From NCBI RefSeq assembly GCF_000955975.1, contig NZ_JYJF01000001.1, positions 1 through 64,000 on the forward strand: a stretch of DNA of 64,000 nt, read 5' to 3'. This document shows, in pieces, positions 38,377-46,727 of this stretch. Each line of letters starts with the position of its first letter. Within the stretch, counting starts at the first letter, position 1. The position numbers and the translations under genes were made by a program. Source of the stretch: Saccharothrix sp. ST-888. Lineage in GTDB: Bacteria > Actinomycetota > Actinomycetes > Streptomycetales > Streptomycetaceae. The notes beneath the pieces were generated by a model. That model was not told the origin of the DNA. It saw only the letters and a program-made list of their open reading frames with translations, and made no database searches.

Positions 38377-41300
38377 ATGATCCTGCTGCTTTCCACCTCG
38401 GACACCGATCTGCTGAGCGCCCGCGCCTCCCAGGGCCCGGTCGGCTACCGCCTCGGCAACCCCGCCCGGCTGACCGCCGAGGACCTGCCCGCCCTGCTGG
38501 AGGGTACCGACCTGGTGGTCGTCCGGCTGCTCGGCGGCCGCCGGGCCTGGGAGGAGGGCCTGGACGCGCTGCTCGCGGGCCCGCGCCCGGTGGTCGTCCT
38601 GACGGGTGAGCAGGCGCCGGACGCCCAGCTGATGGAGCTGTCCACGGTGCCCGCCGGGATCGCCGCCGAGGCGCACGCCTACCTGGCGCACGGCGGCGCG
38701 GCCAACCTGGCCGAGCTCGGCGCCTTCCTCTCCGACACCGTGCTGCTCACCGGGCACGGCTTCGCGCCGCCCGCCTCCGCCCCGGCCTGGGGCCCGCTGG
38801 AGCGCACCCCCCGGAACGCGGACGGCCCGGTCATCGCGGTGCTCTACTACCGCGCCCACCACATGAGCGGCAACACCGCCTTCGTCGAGGACCTGTGCCG
38901 GGCGATCGAGGACCAGGGCGCCCGCCCGAAGCCGCTGTACTGCTCCTCGCTGCGCGGCGCCGAGCCCGAGCTGCTGGCCGAGCTGAGCCAGGCGGACGCG
39001 ATCGTCACCACCGTGCTCGCGGCCGGCGGCACCCGCCCGGCCGACGCGCAGGCGGGCGGCGACGAGGAGGCCTGGGACGCGGGGGCGCTCGCCGGGCTCG
39101 ACCGCCCGATCCTCCAGGCGCTCTGCCTGACCTGGTCCCGCGCGGCCTGGGAGGCGAGCGACGACGGCCTCTCCCCGCTGGACACCGCCACCCAGGTGGC
39201 CGTCCCCGAGTTCGACGGCCGGCTGATCACCGTCCCGTTCTCCTTCAAGGAGCTGGACGAGGACGGCCTGACCGTCTACGCCGCCGACCCCGAGCGGGCC
39301 GCCCGGGTCGCGGGCATCGCGGTACGGCACGCCCGGCTGCGCCACATCCCGGCCGCCGAGCGGCGGTTGGCGCTGGTCCTGTCCGCGTACCCGACCAAGC
39401 ACGCCCGGGTCGGCAACGCCGTCGGCCTGGACACTCCCGCCAGCGCGGTCCGGCTGCTGCACCGCCTGCGCGCGGAGGGCATGGACCTCGGCACGGACCT
39501 GCCCGGCCTGGACTCGGCCGATGACGACTCGCACGAGGGCGACGCGCTGATCCACGCCCTGATCGCGGCCGGCGGCTACGACCAGGACTGGCTGACGGAG
39601 GAGCAGCTGGCCCGCAACCCGGTCCGCATCCCGGCCGCCGACTACCGCCGCTGGTACGCCGAACTGCCCGCCGAGCTGCGCGAGCAGGTCGAGCGGCACT
39701 GGGGCCCGGCGCCCGGCGAGCTGTACGTGGACCGCTCGCAGAACCCGGACGGCGACATCGTGCTGGCCGCCATCCGCTCCGGCAACCTGCTGGTGCTGAT
39801 CCAGCCGCCGCGCGGCTTCGGCGAGAACCCGGTGGCCATCTACCACGACCCCGACCTGCCCCCGAGCCACCACTACCTGGCCGCCTACCGCTGGATCGCG
39901 GCCTCCCGGCAGGACGGCGGCTTCGGCGCCGACGCGGTGATCCACCTCGGCAAGCACGGCAACCTGGAGTGGCTGCCGGGCAAGACGGCCGCCCTGTCGT
40001 CCGCCTGCGGCCCGGACGCCGTCCTCGGCGACCTCCCCCTGGTCTACCCGTTCCTGGTCAACGACCCGGGCGAGGGCACCCAGGCCAAGCGCCGCGCGCA
40101 CGCGACCCTGGTCGACCACCTGGTCCCGCCGATGGCCCGCGCCGACTCCTACGGCGACATCGCGCGCCTGGAGCAACTGCTCGACGAGCACTCCAACATC
40201 GCCGCGATGGACCCGGCCAAGCTGCCCGCGATCCGCGCCCAGATCTGGACCCTGATCCAGGCCGCCCGGCTCGACCACGACCTCGGCCTCGACGAGCGCC
40301 CCGAGGACGACGGCTTCGACGACTTCCTGCTGCACGTCGACGGCTGGCTGTGCGAGGTGAAGGACGCCCAGATCCGGGACGGCCTGCACGTCCTCGGCCA
40401 GGCCCCGGCCGGCGAGGACCGGATCAACATCGTGCTCGCCATCCTGCGGGCCCGGCAGATCTGGGGCGGCGTGAGCGCGCTGCCCGGTCTGCGCGAGGCA
40501 CTCGGCCTGGACGAGGCCGCGCTGACCCTCGGTGCCACCGACGCGGCCGAGGCCCAGGCGCGTGCGCTGGTCGAGGCGATGGAGGCCGAGGACTGGGCGC
40601 CGGAGGCGGTCGAGAAGGTCGCCGTCGGCCACCCCGAGGCGGTCCGCGACGTGCTGGACTTCGCCGCCCGCCAGGTCGTCCCCCGACTCGCGCGGACCAC
40701 CGACGAGCTGGACGCCGTCCTGCACGCGCTGAACGGCGGGTTCGTCCCGGCGGGTCCGTCCGGCTCGCCGCTGCGCGGGCTGGTCAACGTGCTGCCGACC
40801 GGCCGCAACTTCTACTCCGTCGACCCCAAGGCCGTCCCCAGCAAGCTGGCCTGGGAGACCGGCCAGGCGCTGGCCGCCTCCCTGGTGGAGCGCTACCGGG
40901 CGGACAACGACGGGGAGTTCCCGCCCTCGGTCGGCCTCTCGCTCTGGGGCACCAGCGCGATGCGCACGGCGGGCGACGACATCGCCGAGGCCTTCGCCCT
41001 GCTGGGCGTCCGCCCGGTCTGGGACGACGCCTCGCGCCGGGTCACCGGCCTGGAGGCCATCGGCCTGGAGGAGTTGGGCCGCCCGCGCATCGACGTGACG
41101 CTGCGCATCTCCGGCTTCTTCCGGGACGCCTTCCCGCACGTGGTCAACCTGCTGGACGACGCGGTGCGCCTGGCCGCCCGGCAGGAGGAGGCGGACGAGC
41201 AGAACTTCGTCCGCGCCCACGTCCAGGCCGACCTCGCCGTACACGGCGACGAACGCAAGGCCACCGTCCGGGTCTTCGGCTCCCGCCCCGGCACGTACGG

Positions 41301-41988
41301 CGCGGGCCTGCTCCAGCTCATCGACAGCCGCGACTGGCGCACCGACGCCGACCTGGCGGAGGTCTACACCGTCTGGGGCGGCTACGCCTACGGCCGCGAC
41401 CTGGGCGGCCGCCCGGCCCGCGAGGAGATGGAGACCGCGTACAAGCGGATCACCGTCGCCGCCAAGAACACCGACACCCGCGAGCACGACATCGCGGACT
41501 CCGACGACTACTTCCAGTACCACGGCGGCATGGTGGCCACCGTCCGCGCCCTCACCGGCAAGGCCCCGACCGCCTACATCGGCGACTCGACCCGGCCCGA
41601 GACGGTCCGCACCCGCACCCTGACCGAGGAGGCCGCGCGGGTCTTCCGCGCCCGCGTGGTCAACCCGCGCTGGCTGGAGGCGATGCGCCGGCACGGGTAC
41701 AAGGGCGCCTTCGAGATGGCCGCGACCGTGGACTACCTGTTCGGCTACGACGCCACCACGGGCGTGGTCGCCGACTGGATGTACGAGAAGCTCACCCAGG
41801 AGTACGTCCTGGACCCGACCAACCGCGAGTTCCTCGGCGCGGCCAACCCCTGGGCGCTGCACGGCATCAGCGAGCGCCTGCTGGAGGCGGCGGAGCGCGG
41901 CCTGTGGGCCGAGCCCGACCCGGAGCTGATCGACGCGCTGCGCACCGCCTTCCTGGAGACCGAGGGCGACCTGGAGGGCAACGGCTGA
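38377..41988 (+). CDS. cobN: Cobaltochelatase large subunit
   Basis: A 1203-residue protein of the CobN/ChlH superfamily, of normal length. The ATG has a GGGAGGG box. The conserved core runs from GPVIAVLYYRAHHMSGNTAFVEDL through AVIHLGKHGNLEWLPGK (ligand His region) to the C-terminal RYGYKGAFEMAATVDYLFG-like segment. With two AAA-type subunits it inserts cobalt into hydrogenobyrinic acid a,c-diamide in the aerobic route. Neither AAA partner (CobS/CobT or ChlI/D-like) is adjacent: an unrelated acyltransferase gene follows. It is controlled by the cobalamin riboswitch upstream. Confidence 0.95.
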   Translation: MILLLSTSDTDLLSARASQGPVGYRLGNPARLTAEDLPALLEGTDLVVVRLLGGRRAWEEGLDALLAGPRPVVVLTGEQAPDAQLMELSTVPAGIAAEAHAYLAHGGAANLAELGAFLSDTVLLTGHGFAPPASAPAWGPLERTPRNADGPVIAVLYYRAHHMSGNTAFVEDLCRAIEDQGARPKPLYCSSLRGAEPELLAELSQADAIVTTVLAAGGTRPADAQAGGDEEAWDAGALAGLDRPILQALCLTWSRAAWEASDDGLSPLDTATQVAVPEFDGRLITVPFSFKELDEDGLTVYAADPERAARVAGIAVRHARLRHIPAAERRLALVLSAYPTKHARVGNAVGLDTPASAVRLLHRLRAEGMDLGTDLPGLDSADDDSHEGDALIHALIAAGGYDQDWLTEEQLARNPVRIPAADYRRWYAELPAELREQVERHWGPAPGELYVDRSQNPDGDIVLAAIRSGNLLVLIQPPRGFGENPVAIYHDPDLPPSHHYLAAYRWIAASRQDGGFGADAVIHLGKHGNLEWLPGKTAALSSACGPDAVLGDLPLVYPFLVNDPGEGTQAKRRAHATLVDHLVPPMARADSYGDIARLEQLLDEHSNIAAMDPAKLPAIRAQIWTLIQAARLDHDLGLDERPEDDGFDDFLLHVDGWLCEVKDAQIRDGLHVLGQAPAGEDRINIVLAILRARQIWGGVSALPGLREALGLDEAALTLGATDAAEAQARALVEAMEAEDWAPEAVEKVAVGHPEAVRDVLDFAARQVVPRLARTTDELDAVLHALNGGFVPAGPSGSPLRGLVNVLPTGRNFYSVDPKAVPSKLAWETGQALAASLVERYRADNDGEFPPSVGLSLWGTSAMRTAGDDIAEAFALLGVRPVWDDASRRVTGLEAIGLEELGRPRIDVTLRISGFFRDAFPHVVNLLDDAVRLAARQEEADEQNFVRAHVQADLAVHGDERKATVRVFGSRPGTYGAGLLQLIDSRDWRTDADLAEVYTVWGGYAYGRDLGGRPAREEMETAYKRITVAAKNTDTREHDIADSDDYFQYHGGMVATVRALTGKAPTAYIGDSTRPETVRTRTLTEEAARVFRARVVNPRWLEAMRRHGYKGAFEMAATVDYLFGYDATTGVVADWMYEKLTQEYVLDPTNREFLGAANPWALHGISERLLEAAERGLWAEPDPELIDALRTAFLETEGDLEGNG

Positions 41989-42017
41989 GTCCGCCTTCCC
42001 GGAGCAAGCGGGAAGCC

Positions 42018-42114
42018 TTTCAGGGGCGCGGGGCTCTGCCCGATCAACTGCGTGCGCGGGAGACCGTCCACGTCCGTAGTGGGCCGGTCGCGCGGTTCCC
42101 GGCGCCCCTGAAAA
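42018..42114. repeat. GGGGCGCGGGG-type intergenic hairpin element
   Basis: An inverted element starting TTTCAGGGGCGCGGGG and ending CGGCGCCCCTGAAAA lies directly after cobN. Two related copies occur at 49896-50044, and such elements are common in Streptomyces spacers, where they act as terminators or dispersed repeats. Confidence 0.75.
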
Positions 42115-42172
42115 CGAACACACCGGCGTCGGCGACCTGGGAAGTCGTGCCGTTCGGGCGGACAATCGGGGC

Positions 42173-43717
42173 ATGACGCCCCGCTCCGCCCGCTTCGCGG
42201 CGCTCCTCGCCGGTGCACTGCCCGTCCTCACCTTCCCCGCGCCGGGCCTGGCCGCGCTGGCCTGGGTCGTGCTGGTACCCGGCCTGCTGCTGATGCAGCA
42301 TTCACCGAGCGGACGGGAGGCGGCAGTTCGGGGCTGGTGGTTCGGGGCCGGCTTCATCCTGGCCGCGATGTACTGGCTGATCCCCTCGATCGGCCCGGCA
42401 CTGCTCCCGCTGGCCGTGCTCTTCGGGGCGTTGCAGGCCGCACTCGGGCTCGCGGTCCGGCGGCTGCTCCACCCGCCGCTCACCCTCCGGCGGGCGCTCG
42501 GTGCGCTGGTGGTCGTCCCGTCGGTCTGGGTGAGCGGCGAGTACGCGCGCTCCTGGCACGCGCTCGGCGGGCCGTGGGCGCTGCTCGGCGCCAGTCAGTG
42601 GCAGCACCCGGCCGTACTGGCGCTGGCCTCGGTCGGCGGGGCCTGGCTGGTGAGCGCCGCCGTGGTGGCGGCCAACACCGGGGCGGTCATCTTCCTGACG
42701 CACCGTCAGGTGTCGGTCCGGGTACTGGCCGCCGGGGTGGCGGTCCTCGCGGTGGCCTCGGGCCCGTTGCTGTTCGCGCTGCGCACCCAGCCCTCGCCGG
42801 CCGGGCAGGCGGCCGTGGCGCTGGTCCAGCCGGGCGGCACGGCGGACCCCGACACCCGGTTCGACGCCGGCGTCAGGATCACCACCCGCCTGATCGGACA
42901 GCCGCTGGACCTGGTGGTCTGGGCCGAGAGCAGCACCACCGACGACCTGGACCGCGACACCGCCACCGTGGACCGGCTGCGCAGCCTCTCCACCGCAACC
43001 GGCGCCCAGCTCCTGGTCGGTGAGGACGCCCGCAAGGCCGACGGCCGGATCTCCAAGGACGCCGTCCTGGTCACGCCCGAGGGGATCGCCGCCCGCTACC
43101 GCAAGATCCGCCTGGTGCCGTTCGGCGAGTACATCCCGCTGCGGCCGGCCCTCGGCTGGATCGCCGGGGTCAGCAGAGCGGCGGGCGAGAACCGGGTCCC
43201 CGGCACCGGCTTCCACCTCGTCCAGGCCGACGCCCACGACGGCCGTCCGCTGCCGCTGGGAGTGCTGATCTGCTTCGAGTCCGCCTTCCCCGACATGTCC
43301 CGCACGGCGGCGGACGACGGCGCCCGGATGCTGGTCTACCAGTCCTCGACCTCGACCTTCCAGCACACCTGGGCGCCCGCCCAGCACGCCTCGCTCGGCG
43401 CGCTGCGCGCCGCGGAGACCGGCCGTCCGGTGGTCCAGGCCGCCCTCACCGGCGACTCGGTGGCCTACGACCGGCAGGGCCGGCGGCTGGCCCACCTGGA
43501 CACCTCGGCCGACGGCGCGCTCACCGTCCGGCTCCCGCTCGCCGACCCGGCGGCCCGCACCTGGTACGACCGGCTCGGCGACTGGGCACCGGTGTCGGCC
43601 CTCGCCGTCACCCTGGGCGCCGCCGCCCTCGCTCTGCTCCGCCCCCGCCGCACGCCCGAGGGCCCGGCGACGGCCGCACCCGCCACCGAGCCCTCCCGCA
43701 CCACCACCGACGCCTGA
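42173..43717 (+). CDS. lnt: Apolipoprotein N-acyltransferase family protein
   Basis: A 514-residue protein with about seven N-terminal transmembrane segments followed by a nitrilase-fold (CN-hydrolase) domain and a last transmembrane helix. The catalytic triad is visible: Glu in LVVWAESSTT, Lys in YRKIRLVPFGEYIPL and Cys in VLICFESAFPD. It transfers an acyl chain to the N-terminal Cys of lipoproteins in the membrane. Streptomyces usually have two Lnt copies; this one is alone. It is convergent with a VOC gene and separated from it by a 16-bp perfect palindrome. The start has a weak ribosome-binding site. Confidence 0.9.
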   Translation: MTPRSARFAALLAGALPVLTFPAPGLAALAWVVLVPGLLLMQHSPSGREAAVRGWWFGAGFILAAMYWLIPSIGPALLPLAVLFGALQAALGLAVRRLLHPPLTLRRALGALVVVPSVWVSGEYARSWHALGGPWALLGASQWQHPAVLALASVGGAWLVSAAVVAANTGAVIFLTHRQVSVRVLAAGVAVLAVASGPLLFALRTQPSPAGQAAVALVQPGGTADPDTRFDAGVRITTRLIGQPLDLVVWAESSTTDDLDRDTATVDRLRSLSTATGAQLLVGEDARKADGRISKDAVLVTPEGIAARYRKIRLVPFGEYIPLRPALGWIAGVSRAAGENRVPGTGFHLVQADAHDGRPLPLGVLICFESAFPDMSRTAADDGARMLVYQSSTSTFQHTWAPAQHASLGALRAAETGRPVVQAALTGDSVAYDRQGRRLAHLDTSADGALTVRLPLADPAARTWYDRLGDWAPVSALAVTLGAAALALLRPRRTPEGPATAAPATEPSRTTTDA

Positions 43718-43719
43718 GA

Positions 43720-43735
43720 GCCCGGCCGGCCGGGC
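43720..43735. terminator. Perfect palindrome between convergent lnt and VOC genes
   Basis: GCCCGGCCGGCCGGGC is a 16-bp perfect palindrome filling most of the 19-bp gap between the two stops. It may serve as a bidirectional terminator, although the loop would be minimal. Confidence 0.45.
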
Positions 43736-43736
43736 C

Positions 43737-44501
43737 TCAGCCCTCGGCGCCCGCGGTGTGGATGCCGAACCTGGCGCCCTGCGCATCCTGGAACACCGCC
43801 AGCCGCGGCCCTCCCGGCACATCCGTCGGCGGAAGCATGACGGTCGCGCCGAGCCCCGCGGCCCGCTCCGCGGTCAGGTCGACGTCGGCGACCGCGAAGT
43901 AGGGCATCCAGTACGGCGGTACGTCCGGCGGGAACTGCTCGGCCATGTCGAGCATGCCGCCGAAGTCGTCCCCCGCCAGGCCCCACTGGGTGTACATCTC
44001 GCTCACGGTGACGCTCCAGCCGAAGACCCGGCTGTAGAACTCCTTGGCGCCGGCGGTGTCCCGCGTGGCCAGTTCCACCCAGCCCAGCGAGACCGGCTCG
44101 TTGAGCAGGCCGGCGCCCTTGAACGCATTGGCCTGCCAGATGGTGAAGACCGCTTCGGACGGGTCCGCGAGCACGGCGAAGCGGCCCTCGTCGCGGAGGT
44201 CCGTCGGCTCCTTCAGCACCTTGCCGCCGGCGGTGGCGACCGCCGCCGCGGTGGCGTCGGCGTCCGCCGAGGCGAAGCAGACCAGCCAGGCGGTCCGCTG
44301 CTTGGGCGAGGAGATCGGGCTGATCGCGGCGACCGGGGCGTCGCCGACGAAGAACCGGGTGTAGCCGCCCACCTCCTCGCGCGGGTCGGACTCCGCCCGC
44401 CAGCCGAAGAGTTCGCGGTAGAGGGTCCTGGCGGCCTCGGGGTCGGAGGTGCCCAGTTCGACCCAGCAGGGAGCGTTGACGGTGGGGCTGGTGATCTTCA
44501 C
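43737..44501 (-). CDS. Two-domain VOC (glyoxalase/bleomycin-resistance-like) protein
   Basis: A 254-residue protein. GTG at 44501 has a GGAGG box. Two vicinal-oxygen-chelate domains are clear: residues about 8-120 (PCWVELGTSDPEAARTLYRELFGW) and 135-250 (LGWVELATRDTAGAKEFYSRVFGW). VOC proteins bind a metal with His/Glu ligands; here the ligand positions are not obviously conserved and the role could be binding rather than catalysis. It starts 14 bp after the next gene's stop, on the same strand as the quinone-oxidoreductase-like gene, so they form an operon. Confidence 0.88.
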   Translation of the reverse strand: MKITSPTVNAPCWVELGTSDPEAARTLYRELFGWRAESDPREEVGGYTRFFVGDAPVAAISPISSPKQRTAWLVCFASADADATAAAVATAGGKVLKEPTDLRDEGRFAVLADPSEAVFTIWQANAFKGAGLLNEPVSLGWVELATRDTAGAKEFYSRVFGWSVTVSEMYTQWGLAGDDFGGMLDMAEQFPPDVPPYWMPYFAVADVDLTAERAAGLGATVMLPPTDVPGGPRLAVFQDAQGARFGIHTAGAEG

Positions 44502-44514
44502 GATGGGCCTCCGA

Positions 44515-45423
44515 TCAGCCGAGGTCGAGGACGAGCTTGCCGCGGACGTGGCCCGACTCCACCTCGGCGAGGGCGCGGGCGGCGTCTTCCAGCGGGTAGG
44601 TCGCGGCGATGTGCTGGTCGAGCGCGTCGAAGGCGACCAGCTTCGCCAGCGCTTCGAGGGTGTCGGCGGTGCGGCTGCGCCGGACGAACGCACCGCCGAG
44701 TTCGGCGGCGGTGGTCGGGTCGACGGCGGAGACCAGCTTGGCCGGGTCGCGGAGCAGCGGCGCGACGGCCCGCGCGTCGTCGCCGCCGACCAGGTCGACG
44801 ATGCCGTCCACACCGTCCGGAGCGACGGCCCTGATCCGGTCGGCCACGCCGTCGCCGTACCGGATCTGGGTGGCGCCGAGCGACTCCACGTAGGCCCGGT
44901 TGCGGTCCCCCGCCGTGCCGAGCACGGTCAGCCCGTGCCCCTTGGCGAGCTGGGCGGCGACGCTGCCGACACCGCCCGCGACACCGAGGATCAGCACCGT
45001 CTGCCCCGCCGTGAGATCCAGCTGCCGCAGCGCGTCGTACGCGGTCGCCGCGGCCACCGGCAGCGCCGCGGCCTGCGCGAAGCTGATGTCGGGCCGCTTG
45101 TGCGCGGTGGTCGCGGCGTCCAGCAGGGTGTGCTCGGCGTAGCCGCCGGCCACGGCACTGCCGAACACCTCGTCGCCGACCGCGAAGCCCTCGACGCCCG
45201 CGCCCAGGGCCTGCACCACCCCGGACGCCTCGGAGCCGAGCACGGCGGGCAGCGGCTGCCCGGTGCCCAGATAGCCCTGCCGGATCTTCCAGTCCACGGG
45301 GTTCACCCCGGCCGCCCGGACCGCGATCAGCAGCTGACCCGGGCCTGGCGAAGGGGTGGGACGGTCGAGTAGCTCCTGGTTCTCCGGCCCGCCGTAGGCC
45401 ACGAATCCGAATGCCTTGGACAT
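44515..45423 (-). CDS. NADP-dependent quinone-oxidoreductase-like MDR protein (zinc-free)
   Basis: A 302-residue protein with ATG at 45423 behind AAGGAAG. It matches the zinc-lacking MDR subgroup of quinone oxidoreductases and related reductases (MSKAFGFVAYGGPE, RAAGVNPVDWKIRQGYL, VLILGVAGGVGSVAAQLAK with the Rossmann loop). Neither zinc-binding Cys cluster is present. It reduces quinones, enones or related carbonyls with NADPH. It is the first gene of a pair with the VOC protein and is divergent from ribA, with two related palindromes in the intergenic region that may regulate it. Confidence 0.9.
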   Translation of the reverse strand: MSKAFGFVAYGGPENQELLDRPTPSPGPGQLLIAVRAAGVNPVDWKIRQGYLGTGQPLPAVLGSEASGVVQALGAGVEGFAVGDEVFGSAVAGGYAEHTLLDAATTAHKRPDISFAQAAALPVAAATAYDALRQLDLTAGQTVLILGVAGGVGSVAAQLAKGHGLTVLGTAGDRNRAYVESLGATQIRYGDGVADRIRAVAPDGVDGIVDLVGGDDARAVAPLLRDPAKLVSAVDPTTAAELGGAFVRRSRTADTLEALAKLVAFDALDQHIAATYPLEDAARALAEVESGHVRGKLVLDLG

Positions 45424-45545
45424 GCTCTTCCTTACGCTCGGCAGCACCCCTCCACCAGCTTGCGTGCGGGGTCGCACGGGCGGACGGGGATGCTGAGCCG
45501 AACGGGGCTGTCGGACCGGGCGCGGAGCCGGGAGAAATCATAGTT

Positions 45546-45603
45546 GTTCAAATTCGAACTACAGTGTACGGTCGAGCCCGACGAGCCGTTTCAAGTTCGA
45601 AAC
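45546..45603. promoter_or_regulatory. Twin TTCAA(A/G)TTCGAA operators
   Basis: GTTCAAATTCGAAC at 45546-45559 and GTTTCAAGTTCGAAAC at 45588-45603 share the core TTCAA(A/G)TTCGAA (11 of 12 bases), 43 bp apart, in the divergent promoter region of the oxidoreductase/VOC pair and ribA. The regulator is unknown; none is adjacent. Confidence 0.7.
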
Positions 45604-45657
45604 ACTTGCGACCTACCACGTGGCGCCCCGCCACCTGGCGACCACCGGAGGCCCGGC

Positions 45658-46323
45658 ATGCCCCACCCCGAGCACCAGCAGCAGCACGGCTCCCGGCCGG
45701 GTCCGGCCACCGTCCGCTCCCAGGTCCGCATCCCGCTCACCTTCGGCGACGGCTACCGCGTCGAGGCCGAGGTCCACACCTTCCACGGCCTGGCCGACGG
45801 CGCCGAACACCTCGCCCTGCGCCTCGGCGAGCCCACCGACACGCCCCTGGTCCGCCTGCACTCCGAGTGCCTCACCGGCGACGTCTTCGGCTCGGACCGC
45901 TGCGACTGCGGCCCCCAGCTGCGCGAGGCCGCCGAGCGGATCGCGGAGAGCGGCGGCTACCTCCTCTACCTCCGCCAGGAGGGCCGGGGCATCGGCCTCT
46001 ACAACAAGCTGGACGCCTACGCCCTGCAGGACTCCGGGCTCGACACCTACCAGGCCAACACCGCCCTGGGCCTGCCGGAGGACGGCCGCGACTACACCGC
46101 GGCCGCCCAGATGCTCACCACCCTCGGCGCCACCGGCATCCGCCTGCTCAGCAACAACCCCGACAAGGCGGCCCAGCTCACCGCGCTGGGCATCGCGGTC
46201 ACCGAACGCGTCCCCACCGGCGTGCACCTCTCCGAGAGCAACGTCCGCTACCTGCACACCAAGGCGGCCGGCACCGAGCTGACCCGGGGCCACGGCCTCC
46301 CGCTGCTGCCGGTCGGCGCCTGA
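45658..46323 (+). CDS. ribA: GTP cyclohydrolase II
   Basis: A 221-residue stand-alone RibA. ATG at 45658 has a CCGGAGG box. The zinc-binding Cys are in ECLTGDVFGSDRCDCG, and the active-site loop EGRGIGLYNKLDAYALQ is intact. It converts GTP to the first riboflavin precursor. Streptomyces main riboflavin operons usually carry a RibA-RibB fusion, so this free copy is probably secondary: it may supply flavin or deazaflavin precursors under special conditions. No other flavin genes are adjacent. Two palindromes in its promoter suggest repression or activation by an outside regulator. Confidence 0.93.
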   Translation: MPHPEHQQQHGSRPGPATVRSQVRIPLTFGDGYRVEAEVHTFHGLADGAEHLALRLGEPTDTPLVRLHSECLTGDVFGSDRCDCGPQLREAAERIAESGGYLLYLRQEGRGIGLYNKLDAYALQDSGLDTYQANTALGLPEDGRDYTAAAQMLTTLGATGIRLLSNNPDKAAQLTALGIAVTERVPTGVHLSESNVRYLHTKAAGTELTRGHGLPLLPVGA

Positions 46324-46727
46324 GCCGCTCCCGCCAGCGACCCGTCCGGGCCCGGCACCGCTCGGTAGGGGGCCGGCCACCGGGAACCCGCGGACGCCGG
46401 TGCGCTGCCGACCCGACACGGGAAGCGCACCAGGCGTCGCGGTGGTCCAGGGGTGTCCCACGACGGGCACGCCGACACCCGAGGGCGTACCCGGGCCGGG
46501 CGGTGAGCGGTAGGACGCACCGTCTGGGCGGTGGGTCTGCGTGGGCGTCCGGCGAGCCTCCACGCTCCGGGCAAGTGCACTCGGGAGCGGCGCCGAGCTC
46601 CATCATTGGCAGATCCTTCACACCGCGTCAAGGGATTCTGTCCCGGTTTTTACCGATACGGCAGGATGGGCTTTCACCGATACGAGCAGGGTGGGCATCG
46701 GCCTACGCACGGTGCGGGCCGGACCGC
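46324..46727. other. 404-bp spacer with a 25-bp tandem duplication
   Basis: No gene recognised. Two adjacent near-identical 25-bp units lie at 46647-46671 and 46672-46696 (shared CACCGATACG and GGCAGG/GAGCAGG parts). The spacer separates convergent ribA and the c-di-GMP gene, so termination is the likeliest use. Confidence 0.55.

Noticed and set aside
38099..38380. A small gene between the riboswitch and cobN
   Set aside because: No ribosome-binding site and a low-complexity sequence. The ATGA overlap with cobN is recorded as a finding, but I do not call a gene.
37945..42483. A very long antisense open frame across cobN
   Set aside because: It is the composition shadow of a large GC-rich gene. 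The translated sequence is Val/Gly/Arg-rich with no domain, and cobN on the other strand has clear family motifs and a riboswitch.
46324..46727. Small gene in the ribA-rmdA spacer
   Set aside because: Frames here give Arg/Gly/Pro-rich sequences without a start site or domain.
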